A stretch of DNA of 64,000 bases from Cytobacillus dafuensis (GTDB lineage Bacteria > Bacillota > Bacilli > Bacillales > Cytobacillaceae). A program made the translations under genes and the position numbers. Below the pieces are notes generated by a model that made no database searches, had not been told where the DNA came from, and was given only the letters and a program-made list of their open reading frames with translations. Below, one piece after another: positions 7,883 to 18,119 of this stretch. Positions within the stretch are counted from its first letter, which is position 1. Each line of letters opens with the position of its first letter. The stretch is from NCBI RefSeq assembly GCF_007995155.1, contig NZ_CP042593.1, positions 1,964,001 through 2,028,000 on the forward strand, given 5' to 3'.

Positions 7883-8815
7883 ATGTTTGAACATAAAACA
7901 GTATTATTAGAAGAAACAATTGAAGGATTAAAAATTCATCCTGACGGTGTTTACGTTGACTGCACGTTAGGTGGTGCAGGACATAGTGAATTAATCCTGT
8001 CAAAACTCTCTGAAAAAGGTAAGTTATATGCCTTTGATCAAGATGAAACTGCGATTTTACATGCAAAAGAAAAACTTGCTGAATATGGTGAAAGAATTTC
8101 TATTATAAAGAGTAATTTTGAATTTCTTGAAGAGGAATTGGCGAAATTGGGAGTAAATAAAGTAGATGGAGTTCTCTATGATTTAGGTGTTTCATCACCT
8201 CAATTAGATACTGCAGAACGTGGTTTTAGCTACCATAATGATGCCCCTCTTGATATGAGAATGGATATGGAGGCTAGCTTCTCAGCCTATGATGTCGTGA
8301 ATAATTGGGACTATGCTGAATTGGTAAAAATATTCTTTAAATATGGTGAAGAGAAATTTTCCAAGCAAATAGCTAGGAAAATTGAAGCTGCGAGAATGAT
8401 TGCACCAATTGAAACGACAGGTCAGCTTGTTGAATTAATAAAAGAGGCTATTCCTGCCCCAGCACGAAGAAAGGGTGGGCATCCGGCAAAAAGAGTCTTT
8501 CAGGCAATCCGTATTGCTGTAAATGATGAGCTCGGGGTTTTTGAAAGATCTTTGCATCAAGCAATCAATTTATTAAAGCCAGCTGGTAGAATTAGTGTCA
8601 TAACCTTCCACTCTTTAGAGGATAGAATATGTAAGGTAGCCTTTAAAAAAGCAAGTGAGACGCCAAACCTCCCTCCTGGATTACCAATAATTCCAGACGA
8701 GTATAAACCGATTATTAAATTAATCACGAGAAAGCCAATCATCCCATCAGAAAACGAATTGGAGATTAATAACAGAGCGAGATCAGCAAAGCTGCGAATC
8801 GCTGAAAAGCTATAA
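7883..8815 (+). CDS. rsmH: 16S rRNA (cytosine-1402-N4)-methyltransferase RsmH (MraW)
   Basis: SAM-dependent methylation of 16S rRNA C1402. The 310-residue protein shows the SAM-binding start [61 protein letters not shown] and the end [15 protein letters not shown], all standard RsmH marks. The ATG at 7883 has GAGGTGG at 7871-7877. A GTG at 7874 is in frame but overlaps that site, so it is less likely. Second gene of the dcw operon; ftsL follows after 41 bases. Confidence 0.96.
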   Translation: MFEHKTVLLEETIEGLKIHPDGVYVDCTLGGAGHSELILSKLSEKGKLYAFDQDETAILHAKEKLAEYGERISIIKSNFEFLEEELAKLGVNKVDGVLYDLGVSSPQLDTAERGFSYHNDAPLDMRMDMEASFSAYDVVNNWDYAELVKIFFKYGEEKFSKQIARKIEAARMIAPIETTGQLVELIKEAIPAPARRKGGHPAKRVFQAIRIAVNDELGVFERSLHQAINLLKPAGRISVITFHSLEDRICKVAFKKASETPNLPPGLPIIPDEYKPIIKLITRKPIIPSENELEINNRARSAKLRIAEKL

Positions 8816-8856
8816 GTTTCCGTCACTAATAAAGATAAAATTATAGGAGGGATACA

Positions 8857-9222
8857 ATGGGGAATTTAGCACGAAAGCTTCAGCAAGAGCAAAGAAATCA
8901 ACAGCAAAAACAAATTGTACAAACACCAAAAAAAGCTAAGGCTAGAAATCCATGGCTTTCACCCGGAGAGAAAATATTAGGATTGGCTTTTACGGGAATC
9001 GTATGTTTTGCAGCAGTTAATATCGTGTCAAACCAAGCCGCAATATATGAATTAAATAAGGAAATACAAGATACTAAAGTTTCCATTCAGGAACAGCAGA
9101 GGGTAAATGGGGACCTTGAAATGCAAGTAAGTGAACTTAGTACATATGAACGGATTTGGGAAAAAGCGAAGGAACTTGGGTTAAAGTTGAACGAAAATAA
9201 TGTTAAGGTTGTGCAGGATTAA
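8857..9222 (+). CDS. ftsL: Cell division protein FtsL
   Basis: Bitopic membrane protein of the divisome that forms a complex with DivIB, DivIC and PBP2B. 121 residues: a basic cytoplasmic N-terminus rich in Gln, Lys and Arg (1-40), one membrane segment (about 43-64, ILGLAFTGIVCFAAVNIVSN), then an extracellular coiled coil (about 65-110). Sequence is poorly conserved in the family; identity rests on size, topology, ending LGLKLNENNVKVVQD and its place between rsmH and pbpB. ATG at 8857 follows GGAGGG. Its stop overlaps the pbpB start (TAATG), indicating translational coupling with its partner. Confidence 0.9.
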   Translation: MGNLARKLQQEQRNQQQKQIVQTPKKAKARNPWLSPGEKILGLAFTGIVCFAAVNIVSNQAAIYELNKEIQDTKVSIQEQQRVNGDLEMQVSELSTYERIWEKAKELGLKLNENNVKVVQD

Positions 9223-11465
9223 TGATAAAAAAACAGCCGAATATAAATTTAGGAGCAGCGATATTTTTTGTAATATTTAGCCTGCTCTTTTTTGTCTTAG
9301 TTTACCGATTTATATCGATTCAAGTAACTGGAGAAATTAAAGGACATGTTCTGGCAGCAGAGGCACAGCAAAAATATGAAAAAGAAAAGACCATTGAAGC
9401 TAAACGAGGAACGATCTACGATCGAAATGGTGAAGTCATTGCAACAGATATAAATTCATACAAACTTGTAGCCATTTTGGATGAAAAAATGACTACTAAT
9501 AAAAACAAACCCCGCCATGTAGTCGATCCTGATAAAACGGCAAGAGAGCTTGCAAAAGTTATCGATATGGAAGAATCAGAGATTTATAAAATCTTAACGA
9601 AAGTAGACAAAGATGGTAAAAAGCCGTTTCAAGTAGAGTTTGGTAAAGCTGGCCGGGATTTAACAAATCAAGAGAAAAGAGAAATAGAGGAATTAAAATT
9701 ACCCGGAATCACATTTATCAAAGATAAGAAAAGGTTTTATCCGAACGGGGTTTTTGCTTCCCATACGATTGGATATGTTGAAAAGAAAGAAAAAGAAAAT
9801 AATAAAACGGAAACCGTTGGTATGCTTGGTATAGAAAAAAGCCTTAACGACATCCTTACAGGAAAGGATGGCAAGGTAAAGTATGAAAGTGATATTTGGG
9901 GATATTTATTAAATGATAGTAAGGAACACGTCACACCCGCTACTGACGGACAAGATGTTTATTTAACGCTCGATAAAAAAATCCAGACATTTCTAGAAGA
10001 TTCGATGAATAAGGTGGAAGAAAAATACAAGCCAAAGAAAATTGTTGCTGTCGTTGCAGATCCGAAAACGGGGGATATTCTTGCAATGGGACAAAGACCT
10101 TCCTTTCATCCGGCATCAAAGGAAGGAATTGAGGAAAGCTGGCATAATGAAGTAATCGAAAATTCCTTTGAGCCAGGCTCTACAATGAAGATTTTTACAT
10201 TAGCTGCAGCTATTGAAGAAGGAGTCTTTAATCCGAATGAAACGTTTAAATCAGGTCAATATGCTGTAGATAATAAGACCAGACCGATTCGAGATTGGAA
10301 TGAAGGCCGGGGATGGGGAACGATAACGTATTTAGAAGGAGTTCAACGATCTTCAAATGTTGCTTTTGCGAAGCTTGTAAAAGAAAAGTTGGGCTATGAA
10401 ACCTACGGAACGTATTTAACTAAATTTGGTTTTGACCAGAAAACAGGAATTGAATTACCGAATGAAACAAGCGGTAAAATCGTTTATAACTATCCGTTAG
10501 AAAAAATTACGACTGGTTTTGGACAGGGAACGGCAATCACCCCAATACAGCAAGTCCAAGCATCTACAGCAATAGCAAATGATGGAAATATGATGAAACC
10601 GCACATTATTAGTGAAATTGTAGATCCAAATAAAGGCGATAAGGTAGTAAAGAAAACAAAACCAGAGGTAGTAGGTAATCCGATCTCTGTGAATACAGCA
10701 AAACAAACTAGAGATATATTAGAGACAGTTATTTCATCACCTAAAGGAACCGGCTTTCGTGATTTTAAAATCGATGGGTATGAAATTGCTGGAAAAACCG
10801 GGACAGCACAAATTCCTAATCCAAGTGGAGGTTATTTAACTGGTCGTCAAAACTATGTGTTTTCATTTCTAGGAATGGCACCAAAGGATGATCCTGAGTT
10901 AATTGTTTATGTAGCTGTTCAACAGCCTGAAATAGATATTCACACGAGTGGCTCTACACCTGTTGCGGAGATTTTTAACCCAGTCATGAAAAGCAGTCTC
11001 CAATACTTGAATATCGATCCTGTAGAGAAAAGCAAATCCCTTTCTACAAAAATCCCGGATGTGACAGGTAAATCAACTGATGAAGCGATTAAACAAATAA
11101 GCAGCAAAAACCTTGTACCTATCGTTTTAGGTAAAGGGAAATCGGTTGTAAGCCAACTGCCAGCTAAAGATTCCGATCTGATTTCTGGAGAAAAAGTAAT
11201 TCTAAAAACAGAGGGAGATTTAACAATTCCAGATATGACTGGATGGTCTAGGCGTGATGTTATGAAAATTGCAGAGTTGGGAAATTTGCAATTAAACACG
11301 GTTGGAAATGGTTATGTAGTGAAACAAAACTTAAAGCCTGGCACTAAATTTAAAGAGGGCGAATATTTAATTGTTGAATTAGAACATCCTGAAGAGAAAT
11401 ATAATAATGATGAAGAAGAGGAAATAGGGCAAGAAGAGGAAGAGACGATCGAAGTGAAGGATTGA
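9222..11465 (+). CDS. pbpB: Septal penicillin-binding protein 2B (class B transpeptidase)
   Basis: Cross-links septal peptidoglycan. 747 residues: membrane anchor about 12-33, dimerisation domain with RGTIYDRNGEVIATD, transpeptidase with active-site STMK (Ser320), SSN (377-379) and KTG (525-527), then two PASTA repeats (about 608-670 and 671-725: IPDVTGKSTDEAIKQI; IPDMTGWSRRDVMKIA). It ends in a strongly acidic tail (EEEEIGQEEEETIEVKD) of roughly 25 residues, which makes it longer than the 716-residue B. subtilis protein. Start ATG overlaps the ftsL stop. Paralogue of the next gene spoVD. Confidence 0.95.
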   Translation: MIKKQPNINLGAAIFFVIFSLLFFVLVYRFISIQVTGEIKGHVLAAEAQQKYEKEKTIEAKRGTIYDRNGEVIATDINSYKLVAILDEKMTTNKNKPRHVVDPDKTARELAKVIDMEESEIYKILTKVDKDGKKPFQVEFGKAGRDLTNQEKREIEELKLPGITFIKDKKRFYPNGVFASHTIGYVEKKEKENNKTETVGMLGIEKSLNDILTGKDGKVKYESDIWGYLLNDSKEHVTPATDGQDVYLTLDKKIQTFLEDSMNKVEEKYKPKKIVAVVADPKTGDILAMGQRPSFHPASKEGIEESWHNEVIENSFEPGSTMKIFTLAAAIEEGVFNPNETFKSGQYAVDNKTRPIRDWNEGRGWGTITYLEGVQRSSNVAFAKLVKEKLGYETYGTYLTKFGFDQKTGIELPNETSGKIVYNYPLEKITTGFGQGTAITPIQQVQASTAIANDGNMMKPHIISEIVDPNKGDKVVKKTKPEVVGNPISVNTAKQTRDILETVISSPKGTGFRDFKIDGYEIAGKTGTAQIPNPSGGYLTGRQNYVFSFLGMAPKDDPELIVYVAVQQPEIDIHTSGSTPVAEIFNPVMKSSLQYLNIDPVEKSKSLSTKIPDVTGKSTDEAIKQISSKNLVPIVLGKGKSVVSQLPAKDSDLISGEKVILKTEGDLTIPDMTGWSRRDVMKIAELGNLQLNTVGNGYVVKQNLKPGTKFKEGEYLIVELEHPEEKYNNDEEEEIGQEEEETIEVKD

Positions 11466-11535
11466 TTAGCAAAAATAATATTAATGTCACAATAAATCGC
11501 ATATCAATAATTGAAAGTGAGTAATCTTTAAAGAT

Positions 11536-11585
11536 GCTAATTTGTTGTTGATTGAAGCGGAAATTAACAGAGAAGTTTAACATAG
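11536..11585 (+). repeat. Short copy of the AGCGGAA repeat family
   Basis: TTTGTTGTTGATTG followed by AGCGGAAATTAACA and GTTTAACATAG matches the ends of the larger element at 36322-36557 and the short copy at 60681-60767. It lies between pbpB and spoVD. The left boundary is unclear. Confidence 0.55.
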
Positions 11586-11651
11586 TCTTCTAATTAAAAA
11601 GGTACAAGCATATATTGGAACGAGCCATAATCTAAGGAGGTTCGTTCTAAT

Positions 11652-13568
11652 ATGCGTGTTTCAAATGTAACCGTGAGAAAAAGGTTAACGGTAGCTTTAG
11701 TCGTAGGTATATTAATTTTTTTTGTAATTGATATTCGACTTGGATATGTTCAATTTTTTTTAGGTAACACTTTAACTGATGGAGCAAAGGAGTTATGGAG
11801 CAGGGATATTCCATTTGAGCCAGAAAGAGGAGAAATTGTAGACAGAAATGGAGTTCCACTAGCTACTAACATAAGTGCCCCAACGGTTTATGTTGTTCCA
11901 AGACAAGTAAAAGATCCAGATGGTACTGCAGAAAAATTAGCTGCATTATTAAATACCTCAAAGGAACAAGTAAAAAAAGAAATCACTCAAAATGAGAGTA
12001 GTGTAAGACTGAAAAAAGGCAGAAAAATATCCCATGAAAAAGCAAAAGAATTAAGAGCAATGAACTTGAAAGGTGTTTATATCGCAGAAGATTCTAAACG
12101 CCATTATCCTTTTGGCAGTTATCTATCTCATGTTCTTGGATTTGCAGGGATCGATAATCAAGGATTAATGGGGCTTGAATTGTATTACGATAAGGAGTTA
12201 AAAGGTAAGCAAGGCTCTGTAAAGTTTTATGCCAATGCTAAAGGTGAACGAATGAATGATATGGCTGATGATTATGAGCCACCAGTTGATGGAATGGATT
12301 TAAAGCTGACGATTGATTCAAAAGTTCAGACCATTATGGAAAGAGTATTAGATATTGCCCAAGCTGATTATAATCCTGATGGAATTATTGCTATTGCTAT
12401 GAATCCGAATAATGGTGAAATATTGGCTATGTCAAGCAGACCAACATTTGATCCAGCTAAATTCGGAGATGCAGCACCAGAAATCTATAACCGCAACCTC
12501 CCAATTTGGAGTACATTCGAGCCAGGTTCAACCTTTAAGATTATTACATTAGCTGCAGCACTTGAAGAAGGAAAGGTAGATCTTAAAAAGGATCATTTTC
12601 ACGATCCTGGTTTTGTCAAGGTAGGCGGAGCAAGGTTAAGATGCTGGAAAAAGGGCGGTCATGGGAGCCAATCATTTCTGGAGGTCGTTCAAAACTCCTG
12701 TAACCCTGGCTTTGTTGAACTTGGAGAGAGATTAGGAAAAGAAACACTTTTCAAATACATCAGAGATTTTGGTTTTGGTGAAAAAACGGGGATTGACCTT
12801 CAAGGAGAAGGAACTGGAATTCTCTTTAACCTTGATCGTGTAGGCCCTGTAGAACAGGCAACTACTGCTTTTGGGCAGGGGGTTTCGGTTACACCAATAC
12901 AGCAGGTTGCTGCAATATCTGCTGCAGTTAATGGCGGGACTTTATATACTCCATATGTAGCTAAGGAGCTGATTGATCCAAAAACAGGTGAAATAGTCAT
13001 GAGAAAAACACCTTCAGCGAAACGGAAAGTCATTTCAAAAGAAACATCAGACCAAATCAGGTCTGCTCTGGAGAGTGTTGTTGCCCAAGGTACAGGCGGA
13101 AAAGCATTTATCGACGGATATAGAGTGGGCGGAAAAACAGGAACAGCTCAAAAAGCTCAAGGTGGAAGATATCTTGAAAACAACCATATCGTTTCTTTTA
13201 TTGGTTTTGCACCTGCTGACGATCCGCAGCTAGTTGTGTATGTTGCAGTAGATAATCCTAAAGGCACCCCGCAATTTGGAGGAACAGTTGCTGCTCCAAT
13301 CGTTGGAAATATTATGGAAGATAGTCTGCGATCAATGGGTATTCAACCACGAAAGGGTCAAATTGAGAAAAAACTAAGATGGCCGGACGTTCCGTTGATT
13401 GAAGTTCCGGACCTAGTAGGAATTACGAAAAAAGAACTCGGTGAATTATATATCAATTTAAAAATTGATGCGAGTGGAGAAGGAAATACAGTTGTTAAAC
13501 AAACTCCAGAACCTGGTATAAAATTAAAAGAGGGGTCAACCATTAGACTTTATTTTGATAATGAATAA
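11652..13568 (+). CDS. spoVD: Sporulation-specific penicillin-binding protein SpoVD
   Basis: Class B transpeptidase needed for spore cortex synthesis, acting with SpoVE at the forespore membrane. 638 residues: membrane anchor about 14-34, dimerisation domain (ERGEIVDRNGVPLATN), transpeptidase motifs STFK (Ser293), SCN (349-351) and KTG (495-497), and one C-terminal PASTA domain (VPDLVGITKKELGELYINL). One PASTA and the dcw place distinguish it from PBP2B. The ATG at 11652 has TAAGGAGG upstream. In B. subtilis it has its own mother-cell promoter; I cannot identify a clear sigma-E site here. A 186-base gap holding a repeat relic precedes it. Confidence 0.95.
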   Translation: MRVSNVTVRKRLTVALVVGILIFFVIDIRLGYVQFFLGNTLTDGAKELWSRDIPFEPERGEIVDRNGVPLATNISAPTVYVVPRQVKDPDGTAEKLAALLNTSKEQVKKEITQNESSVRLKKGRKISHEKAKELRAMNLKGVYIAEDSKRHYPFGSYLSHVLGFAGIDNQGLMGLELYYDKELKGKQGSVKFYANAKGERMNDMADDYEPPVDGMDLKLTIDSKVQTIMERVLDIAQADYNPDGIIAIAMNPNNGEILAMSSRPTFDPAKFGDAAPEIYNRNLPIWSTFEPGSTFKIITLAAALEEGKVDLKKDHFHDPGFVKVGGARLRCWKKGGHGSQSFLEVVQNSCNPGFVELGERLGKETLFKYIRDFGFGEKTGIDLQGEGTGILFNLDRVGPVEQATTAFGQGVSVTPIQQVAAISAAVNGGTLYTPYVAKELIDPKTGEIVMRKTPSAKRKVISKETSDQIRSALESVVAQGTGGKAFIDGYRVGGKTGTAQKAQGGRYLENNHIVSFIGFAPADDPQLVVYVAVDNPKGTPQFGGTVAAPIVGNIMEDSLRSMGIQPRKGQIEKKLRWPDVPLIEVPDLVGITKKELGELYINLKIDASGEGNTVVKQTPEPGIKLKEGSTIRLYFDNE

Positions 13569-13590
13569 TGAAAATTGGGCATGGTAAAGC

Positions 13591-13630
13591 AAAAGGCGGT
13601 ACAAAGAAATGCTGCCTTTAATTTCTCCAA
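13591..13630 (+). terminator. Possible terminator after spoVD
   Basis: AAAGGCGGTA and TGCTGCCTTT (13592-13619) form an imperfect stem followed by TAATTTCTCC. Weak T tract, so low confidence. Confidence 0.4.
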
Positions 13631-13658
13631 ATTTTTCGGATATATAAAACAAATAGCT

Positions 13659-13701
13659 AAAACTCTCGTTTTCATGTAAAATGAAAACCGCGATGAGTTT
13701 T
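13659..13701 (+). other. Long imperfect hairpin before murE
   Basis: AAAACTC at 13659-13665 pairs with GAGTTTT at 13695-13701, and inside it TTTTCAT pairs with ATGAAAA around a GTAAA loop. No good T run follows, so this may be a leader structure or an operator rather than a terminator. Confidence 0.45.
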
Positions 13702-13766
13702 GGCTGTTTTTCGAGATTGCTATAGGTTGTATGTATGTAAAGTTTGTTTATGAGGAGATGGACGAA

Positions 13767-15227
13767 ATGGAATTACATACGCTTATTTCTTATTTGCAGC
13801 CATATAGGGTATTTAGCGGTGAAAATCCTATAATCACTTCAATAGAAAACGATAGTCGCAATGTTCAACCGGGAAGTCTATTTATTTGTATAAAAGGTTT
13901 TACTGTTGATGGTCATGATTTTGTGTCTAATGCTGTAAAGCAAGGGGCAGCTGCTGTTCTATCAGAAATTGATTTAGACCTGCCTGTTCCAGTCGTTGTC
14001 GTACAAAATACTCGACGAGCAATGGCTGTATTAGCTGATGCCTTTTTCGAGCAGCCAAGTAAGAATCTCTATTTAATTGGTATTACAGGAACGAATGGAA
14101 AAACAACAACAAGTCATTTAATTGAAAAAATTTTATCGGATGCTGGAAAAAAAACAGGCTTAATAGGTACAATGTATACAAAAATTGGTGAAGAAAAATC
14201 TGAAGTAAAAAATACAACTCCAGATTCCCTTACATTACAGCGTATTTTTAAAGAAATGGTTGACAAAGGTGTAAAAACTACAGTAATGGAGGTTTCATCA
14301 CATGCCCTTGATGAAGGAAGAATTCATGGCTGTGATTTTGACATTGCTGTATTCACTAATCTTACACAAGATCACTTAGATTATCATAAAACGATGGATG
14401 AGTATAGAAATGCTAAATGCCTCTTGTTTGCTCAGCTCGGAAGTGCATTTCAGCATGAGCGTAAGAAATACGCCATTATCAATATGGATGATCAAGCATC
14501 AAATGTATTTATTAAAGCGACAGCAGCACATGTACTCACATATGGGATAGATCAATCAGCAGATTTACAAGCTATAAATATTCAAATGACTGCGTATGGA
14601 ACTACATTTGAATTACACAGTCCATTAGGCAAACATCAAGTATCTATGCAACTGATTGGTAAATTTAGCGTTTATAATGTACTTGCTAGTATTGGAGCTG
14701 GAATCGTTTCAGATATTCCCATTGAAAAAATAATAAAATCAATAGAAGAAGTTAAAGGAGTTTCGGGACGTTTCGAGACAGTAGATGCCGGGCAAAATTT
14801 TTCAGTGATTGTTGATTATGCGCATACCCCTGATAGTTTAGAGAATGTACTATTGACCGTTAAGCAGTTTGCAAAAAGACGTGTTTTCGTTATTGTAGGC
14901 TGCGGTGGGGATAGAGATCGTTCAAAGCGGCCACTAATGGCTGAAATAGCTTGCAGATATAGTTCAAATCCAATATTTACTTCAGATAACCCTCGAAGTG
15001 AAAACCCTATCCAAATATTAAATGATATGGAAGCAGGGGTAATAGGAATGGATTATAAGATAATAGTTGACCGCAGAGAAGCAATTCGATCTGCAATCCA
15101 CGAGGCTCAGGAAGAAGATGTTATATTAATTGCTGGAAAAGGCCATGAAACCTATCAACTGATTGGAGATCAGGTAATTAATTTTGATGACCGTCAAGTT
15201 GCAAAAGAGGCAATAGAGGAGAGATAA
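13767..15227 (+). CDS. murE: UDP-N-acetylmuramoyl-L-alanyl-D-glutamate--2,6-diaminopimelate ligase MurE
   Basis: ATP-dependent addition of the third stem-peptide residue to UDP-MurNAc-L-Ala-D-Glu. Mur ligase marks: substrate-binding N-domain with [19 protein letters not shown] loop [38 protein letters not shown] and the specificity motif DNPR (in [10 protein letters not shown]), which is that of meso-diaminopimelate enzymes rather than lysine enzymes. I choose ATG 13767 (486 aa) because GAGGAG lies 9 bases upstream at 13752-13757 and the family begins [10 protein letters not shown]; upstream starts at 13731 and 13758 lack suitable sites. One base separates its stop from the next small gene. 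Confidence 0.95.
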   Translation: MELHTLISYLQPYRVFSGENPIITSIENDSRNVQPGSLFICIKGFTVDGHDFVSNAVKQGAAAVLSEIDLDLPVPVVVVQNTRRAMAVLADAFFEQPSKNLYLIGITGTNGKTTTSHLIEKILSDAGKKTGLIGTMYTKIGEEKSEVKNTTPDSLTLQRIFKEMVDKGVKTTVMEVSSHALDEGRIHGCDFDIAVFTNLTQDHLDYHKTMDEYRNAKCLLFAQLGSAFQHERKKYAIINMDDQASNVFIKATAAHVLTYGIDQSADLQAINIQMTAYGTTFELHSPLGKHQVSMQLIGKFSVYNVLASIGAGIVSDIPIEKIIKSIEEVKGVSGRFETVDAGQNFSVIVDYAHTPDSLENVLLTVKQFAKRRVFVIVGCGGDRDRSKRPLMAEIACRYSSNPIFTSDNPRSENPIQILNDMEAGVIGMDYKIIVDRREAIRSAIHEAQEEDVILIAGKGHETYQLIGDQVINFDDRQVAKEAIEER

Positions 15228-15228
15228 A

Positions 15229-15690
15229 ATGTTATTGACCTATGGTGATTTAGCGAATCTGTTTCCAAAAAACAAAGGAATACAGGATGATGAGCTCTTT
15301 TTTCATACGGTCACAACGATTTCGAATGTACAACAGTATAAAGGAATATTTATCCCTTTCGAAGAGAATTCAGGGGCATTGAAAATGGCCATTGAAAATG
15401 GAGCCATTGCTGCCCTATGGAAAGAGGGGGAAGAGATTCCACGATATACACCAAATCATTTTCCAATATTTTTTACTAATGACTTATTGAAAGGCTTAAA
15501 GGACATGATGGAACTATATATAGAAAAAATAAATCAAACCGAAATAAAACTAAATGAAGTGACTCATTTTCTTTTTTCAAGAGAAATGGATCTTAATAAT
15601 AATAATTCTACATATGATAATGCAATTATAGCAGACAAAATAAGTAAATTATTAGAACAGCTCCGACAAGGAAAGGAGGGAGCAAAATGA
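15229..15690 (+). CDS. Orphan MurF N-terminal-domain-like protein in the dcw cluster
   Basis: 153 residues, no ATP loop and no catalytic domain. Residues about 1-100 resemble the UDP-binding N-domain of Mur[26 protein letters not shown] (compare TDTR-KPGDLFIPL), [14 protein letters not shown] and [18 protein letters not shown] (compare the VDDTLKALQ-LA pattern). The tail (105-153) is charged and Asn-rich and not Mur-like. The gene sits between murE and mraY, the place of murF in many bacteria; B. subtilis has murF elsewhere. RBS GAGGAGAG is inside murE, and its stop overlaps the mraY start (ATGA), so it is translated within the operon. It may be a remnant of murF or a retained non-catalytic binding protein. 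Function unproven. Confidence 0.7.
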   Translation: MLLTYGDLANLFPKNKGIQDDELFFHTVTTISNVQQYKGIFIPFEENSGALKMAIENGAIAALWKEGEEIPRYTPNHFPIFFTNDLLKGLKDMMELYIEKINQTEIKLNEVTHFLFSREMDLNNNNSTYDNAIIADKISKLLEQLRQGKEGAK

Positions 15691-16661
15691 TGGAGAAAGT
15701 TATCTTTTTCACAATTATTATGGGATTCTTAGTTACGGTATTACTTTCTCCCATTTTTATTCCCTTCTTGAGAAGATTGAAGTTTGGGCAGAGTATTCGG
15801 GAAGAAGGTCCAAAGTCACATTTAAAGAAATCTGGTACACCAACAATGGGAGGGATTATGATCCTCCTTTCCATTACCATTACCACATTGATCATGACAA
15901 ATAAGTTTGCGGAGCCTACTGTTAAGACGTATCTGCTTTTATTAGTAACGCTAGGGTTTGGATTACTTGGATTTCTTGATGATTTTATTAAAGTAGCGAT
16001 GAAGAGGAATCTCGGGCTTACTTCGAAACAAAAGCTGTTTGGACAAATAATCATTTCAGTTATTTTTTATTTTGTTTTTCAACAAAATGAATTTTCAACC
16101 GTTATTCATATTCCTTTTACTAATTTCTCCTATGATTTAGGATGGACGTATGTATTTTTTATCATTTTTTGGCTAGTTGGATTTTCAAATGCAGTTAATT
16201 TAACTGATGGATTGGATGGCCTCCTATCTGGTACTGCTGCGATCGCCTTTGGGGCTTTTGCCGTTTTAGCTTGGAATTTATCGCAATTTGAAATCTCGAT
16301 TTTCTCTGTGGCAGTGACGGGAGCTTTACTTGGTTTTCTAGTCTTTAATGCGCATCCTGCAAAAGTTTTTATGGGAGACACTGGTTCCCTTGCTTTAGGA
16401 GGAGCCATTGCTACTATTGCTATATTAACGAAACTTGAAATTATTTTAATTATTATCGGAGGCGTGTTTGTAATAGAAACATTGTCTGTAATATTACAAG
16501 TAATATCCTTTAAAACGACGGGAAAAAGAATTTTCAAAATGAGTCCATTACATCATCATTACGAATTAGTAGGATGGTCAGAATGGAGAGTAGTTGTTAC
16601 TTTTTGGGCAGTTGGCTTACTTTGTGCAATACTTGGAATTTATATCGAGGTGTGGATGTAA
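15687..16661 (+). CDS. mraY: Phospho-N-acetylmuramoyl-pentapeptide-transferase MraY
   Basis: Transfers phospho-MurNAc-pentapeptide to undecaprenyl phosphate to make lipid I in the membrane. 324 residues with about ten membrane segments. Typical motifs: [16 protein letters not shown] near residue 40, [10 protein letters not shown] (DD catalytic pair, about 95-104), [27 protein letters not shown] and the histidine-rich loop [15 protein letters not shown] near 290. Start ATG 15687 overlaps the stop of the upstream gene; AAAGGAGGG lies just before. murD begins directly after its stop. Confidence 0.96.
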   Translation: MMEKVIFFTIIMGFLVTVLLSPIFIPFLRRLKFGQSIREEGPKSHLKKSGTPTMGGIMILLSITITTLIMTNKFAEPTVKTYLLLLVTLGFGLLGFLDDFIKVAMKRNLGLTSKQKLFGQIIISVIFYFVFQQNEFSTVIHIPFTNFSYDLGWTYVFFIIFWLVGFSNAVNLTDGLDGLLSGTAAIAFGAFAVLAWNLSQFEISIFSVAVTGALLGFLVFNAHPAKVFMGDTGSLALGGAIATIAILTKLEIILIIIGGVFVIETLSVILQVISFKTTGKRIFKMSPLHHHYELVGWSEWRVVVTFWAVGLLCAILGIYIEVWM

Positions 16662-18014
16662 TTGAAACAGATTAATCACTATCATCATAAGAAAATATTA
16701 GTAATAGGACTAGCAAAAAGTGGAGTTGCCGCAGCCTCTCTTCTACATAAGCTTGGAGCATTTGTTACAGTAAATGATTACAAGCCATTATCTGAAAATC
16801 TTGAAGCCCAAGAGCTTCTTGAACAGGGGATAACAGTCATTTGCGGGGAACACCCAATAGGGCTTCTTGAGGAAGGCTTTGAACTAATTGTTAAAAATCC
16901 AGGGATCCCATATCATAATCCAATGATTGCAGGAGCTATCGAAAAAGGAATACCTGTTATTACTGAGGTTGAGCTTGCTTATCAGATTTCGGAAGCCCCA
17001 CTTATTGCTATTACAGGGACGAACGGAAAAACAACGACAACAACACTTGTTTTTGAAATGTTAAAAACGGGGGAGAAGCAGCCGTTACTCGCAGGGAATA
17101 TTGGTATTGTTGCTTCTGAAGTAGCACAGGAGGCATCGACAGAGAATACGATCGTTATCGAGCTTTCTTCATTTCAATTAATGGGCATAGAAACGTTTAA
17201 TCCTAGAATTGCAATATTAACAAATCTTTATGATGCTCATTTAGATTATCATGGAACAAGATATGAATACGTGAAAGCGAAAGCAAATATTACAAAAAAT
17301 CAAACAGAAAATGATTTTTTAATTGTAAATGCTGAGCAATCTGAAGTGATGGAAATTGCAAATAATTCAAAGGCGATAATGATTCCTTTTTCATCTAAAA
17401 ATAAACTATCATCAGGTGCCTATACACATGAAGGATGGATTTATTTCAATGATGAAAAAATAATAGCCTTAAAAAATATTGCATTGCCTGGAACTCATAA
17501 TCTTGAAAATATTTTAGCAGCCATCGCTGCTGCCAAACTATCAAAAGTTGATAACGATGCTATTTTTAAAGTGCTTAATTCATTCCAAGGAGTGAAGCAT
17601 CGTCTGCAATTTGTAACGGAACATAAGGGTAGAAAATTTTATAATGATTCTAAGGCAACAAATATGCTGGCGACTCAAAATGCTCTTGCAGCCTTTACTG
17701 AGCCTGTTGTCCTTTTAGCAGGAGGCTTGGATAGAGGGAATGAATTTGATGAGTTAATTCCATATTTGAAAAATGTAAAGGCAGTTGTTACATTTGGTCA
17801 AACTGCTAAAAAAATAGAACGTGTGGCCGAGGAAGCTGGAATAAAAACAATTATACATGTCGATAATGTGGAAAAAGCCGTTCCCGTAGCCTATGAGTTG
17901 TCTGAACAAGGTGACGTTATTTTATTATCTCCCGCTTGTGCAAGCTGGGATCAATATAAAACTTTTGAGGTAAGGGGAGACATTTTTATTCAAGCGGTGC
18001 ATATGCTTAAGTGA
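16662..18014 (+). CDS. murD: UDP-N-acetylmuramoylalanine--D-glutamate ligase MurD
   Basis: Adds D-glutamate to UDP-MurNAc-L-Ala. 450 residues with Rossmann-like N-domain ([18 protein letters not shown]), ATP loop [13 protein letters not shown] (about 115-127), [23 protein letters not shown] and C-domain [15 protein letters not shown] and [22 protein letters not shown]. The start is TTG at 16662, immediately after the mraY TAA, with CGAGGTG as ribosome binding site. The [10 protein letters not shown] version of the usual N-DHLDRH pattern is normal for Bacillus. Confidence 0.95.
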   Translation: MKQINHYHHKKILVIGLAKSGVAAASLLHKLGAFVTVNDYKPLSENLEAQELLEQGITVICGEHPIGLLEEGFELIVKNPGIPYHNPMIAGAIEKGIPVITEVELAYQISEAPLIAITGTNGKTTTTTLVFEMLKTGEKQPLLAGNIGIVASEVAQEASTENTIVIELSSFQLMGIETFNPRIAILTNLYDAHLDYHGTRYEYVKAKANITKNQTENDFLIVNAEQSEVMEIANNSKAIMIPFSSKNKLSSGAYTHEGWIYFNDEKIIALKNIALPGTHNLENILAAIAAAKLSKVDNDAIFKVLNSFQGVKHRLQFVTEHKGRKFYNDSKATNMLATQNALAAFTEPVVLLAGGLDRGNEFDELIPYLKNVKAVVTFGQTAKKIERVAEEAGIKTIIHVDNVEKAVPVAYELSEQGDVILLSPACASWDQYKTFEVRGDIFIQAVHMLK

Positions 18015-18119
18015 GGGCTTGTACGCGAAAACAGTAAAAACAACATTGGGAGTCATCTTTTTTCGCTTGAAGAAGCGTAATTTACAAAGCCCTAAAACTT
18101 GCATTCGAGGTGTTTTGTA

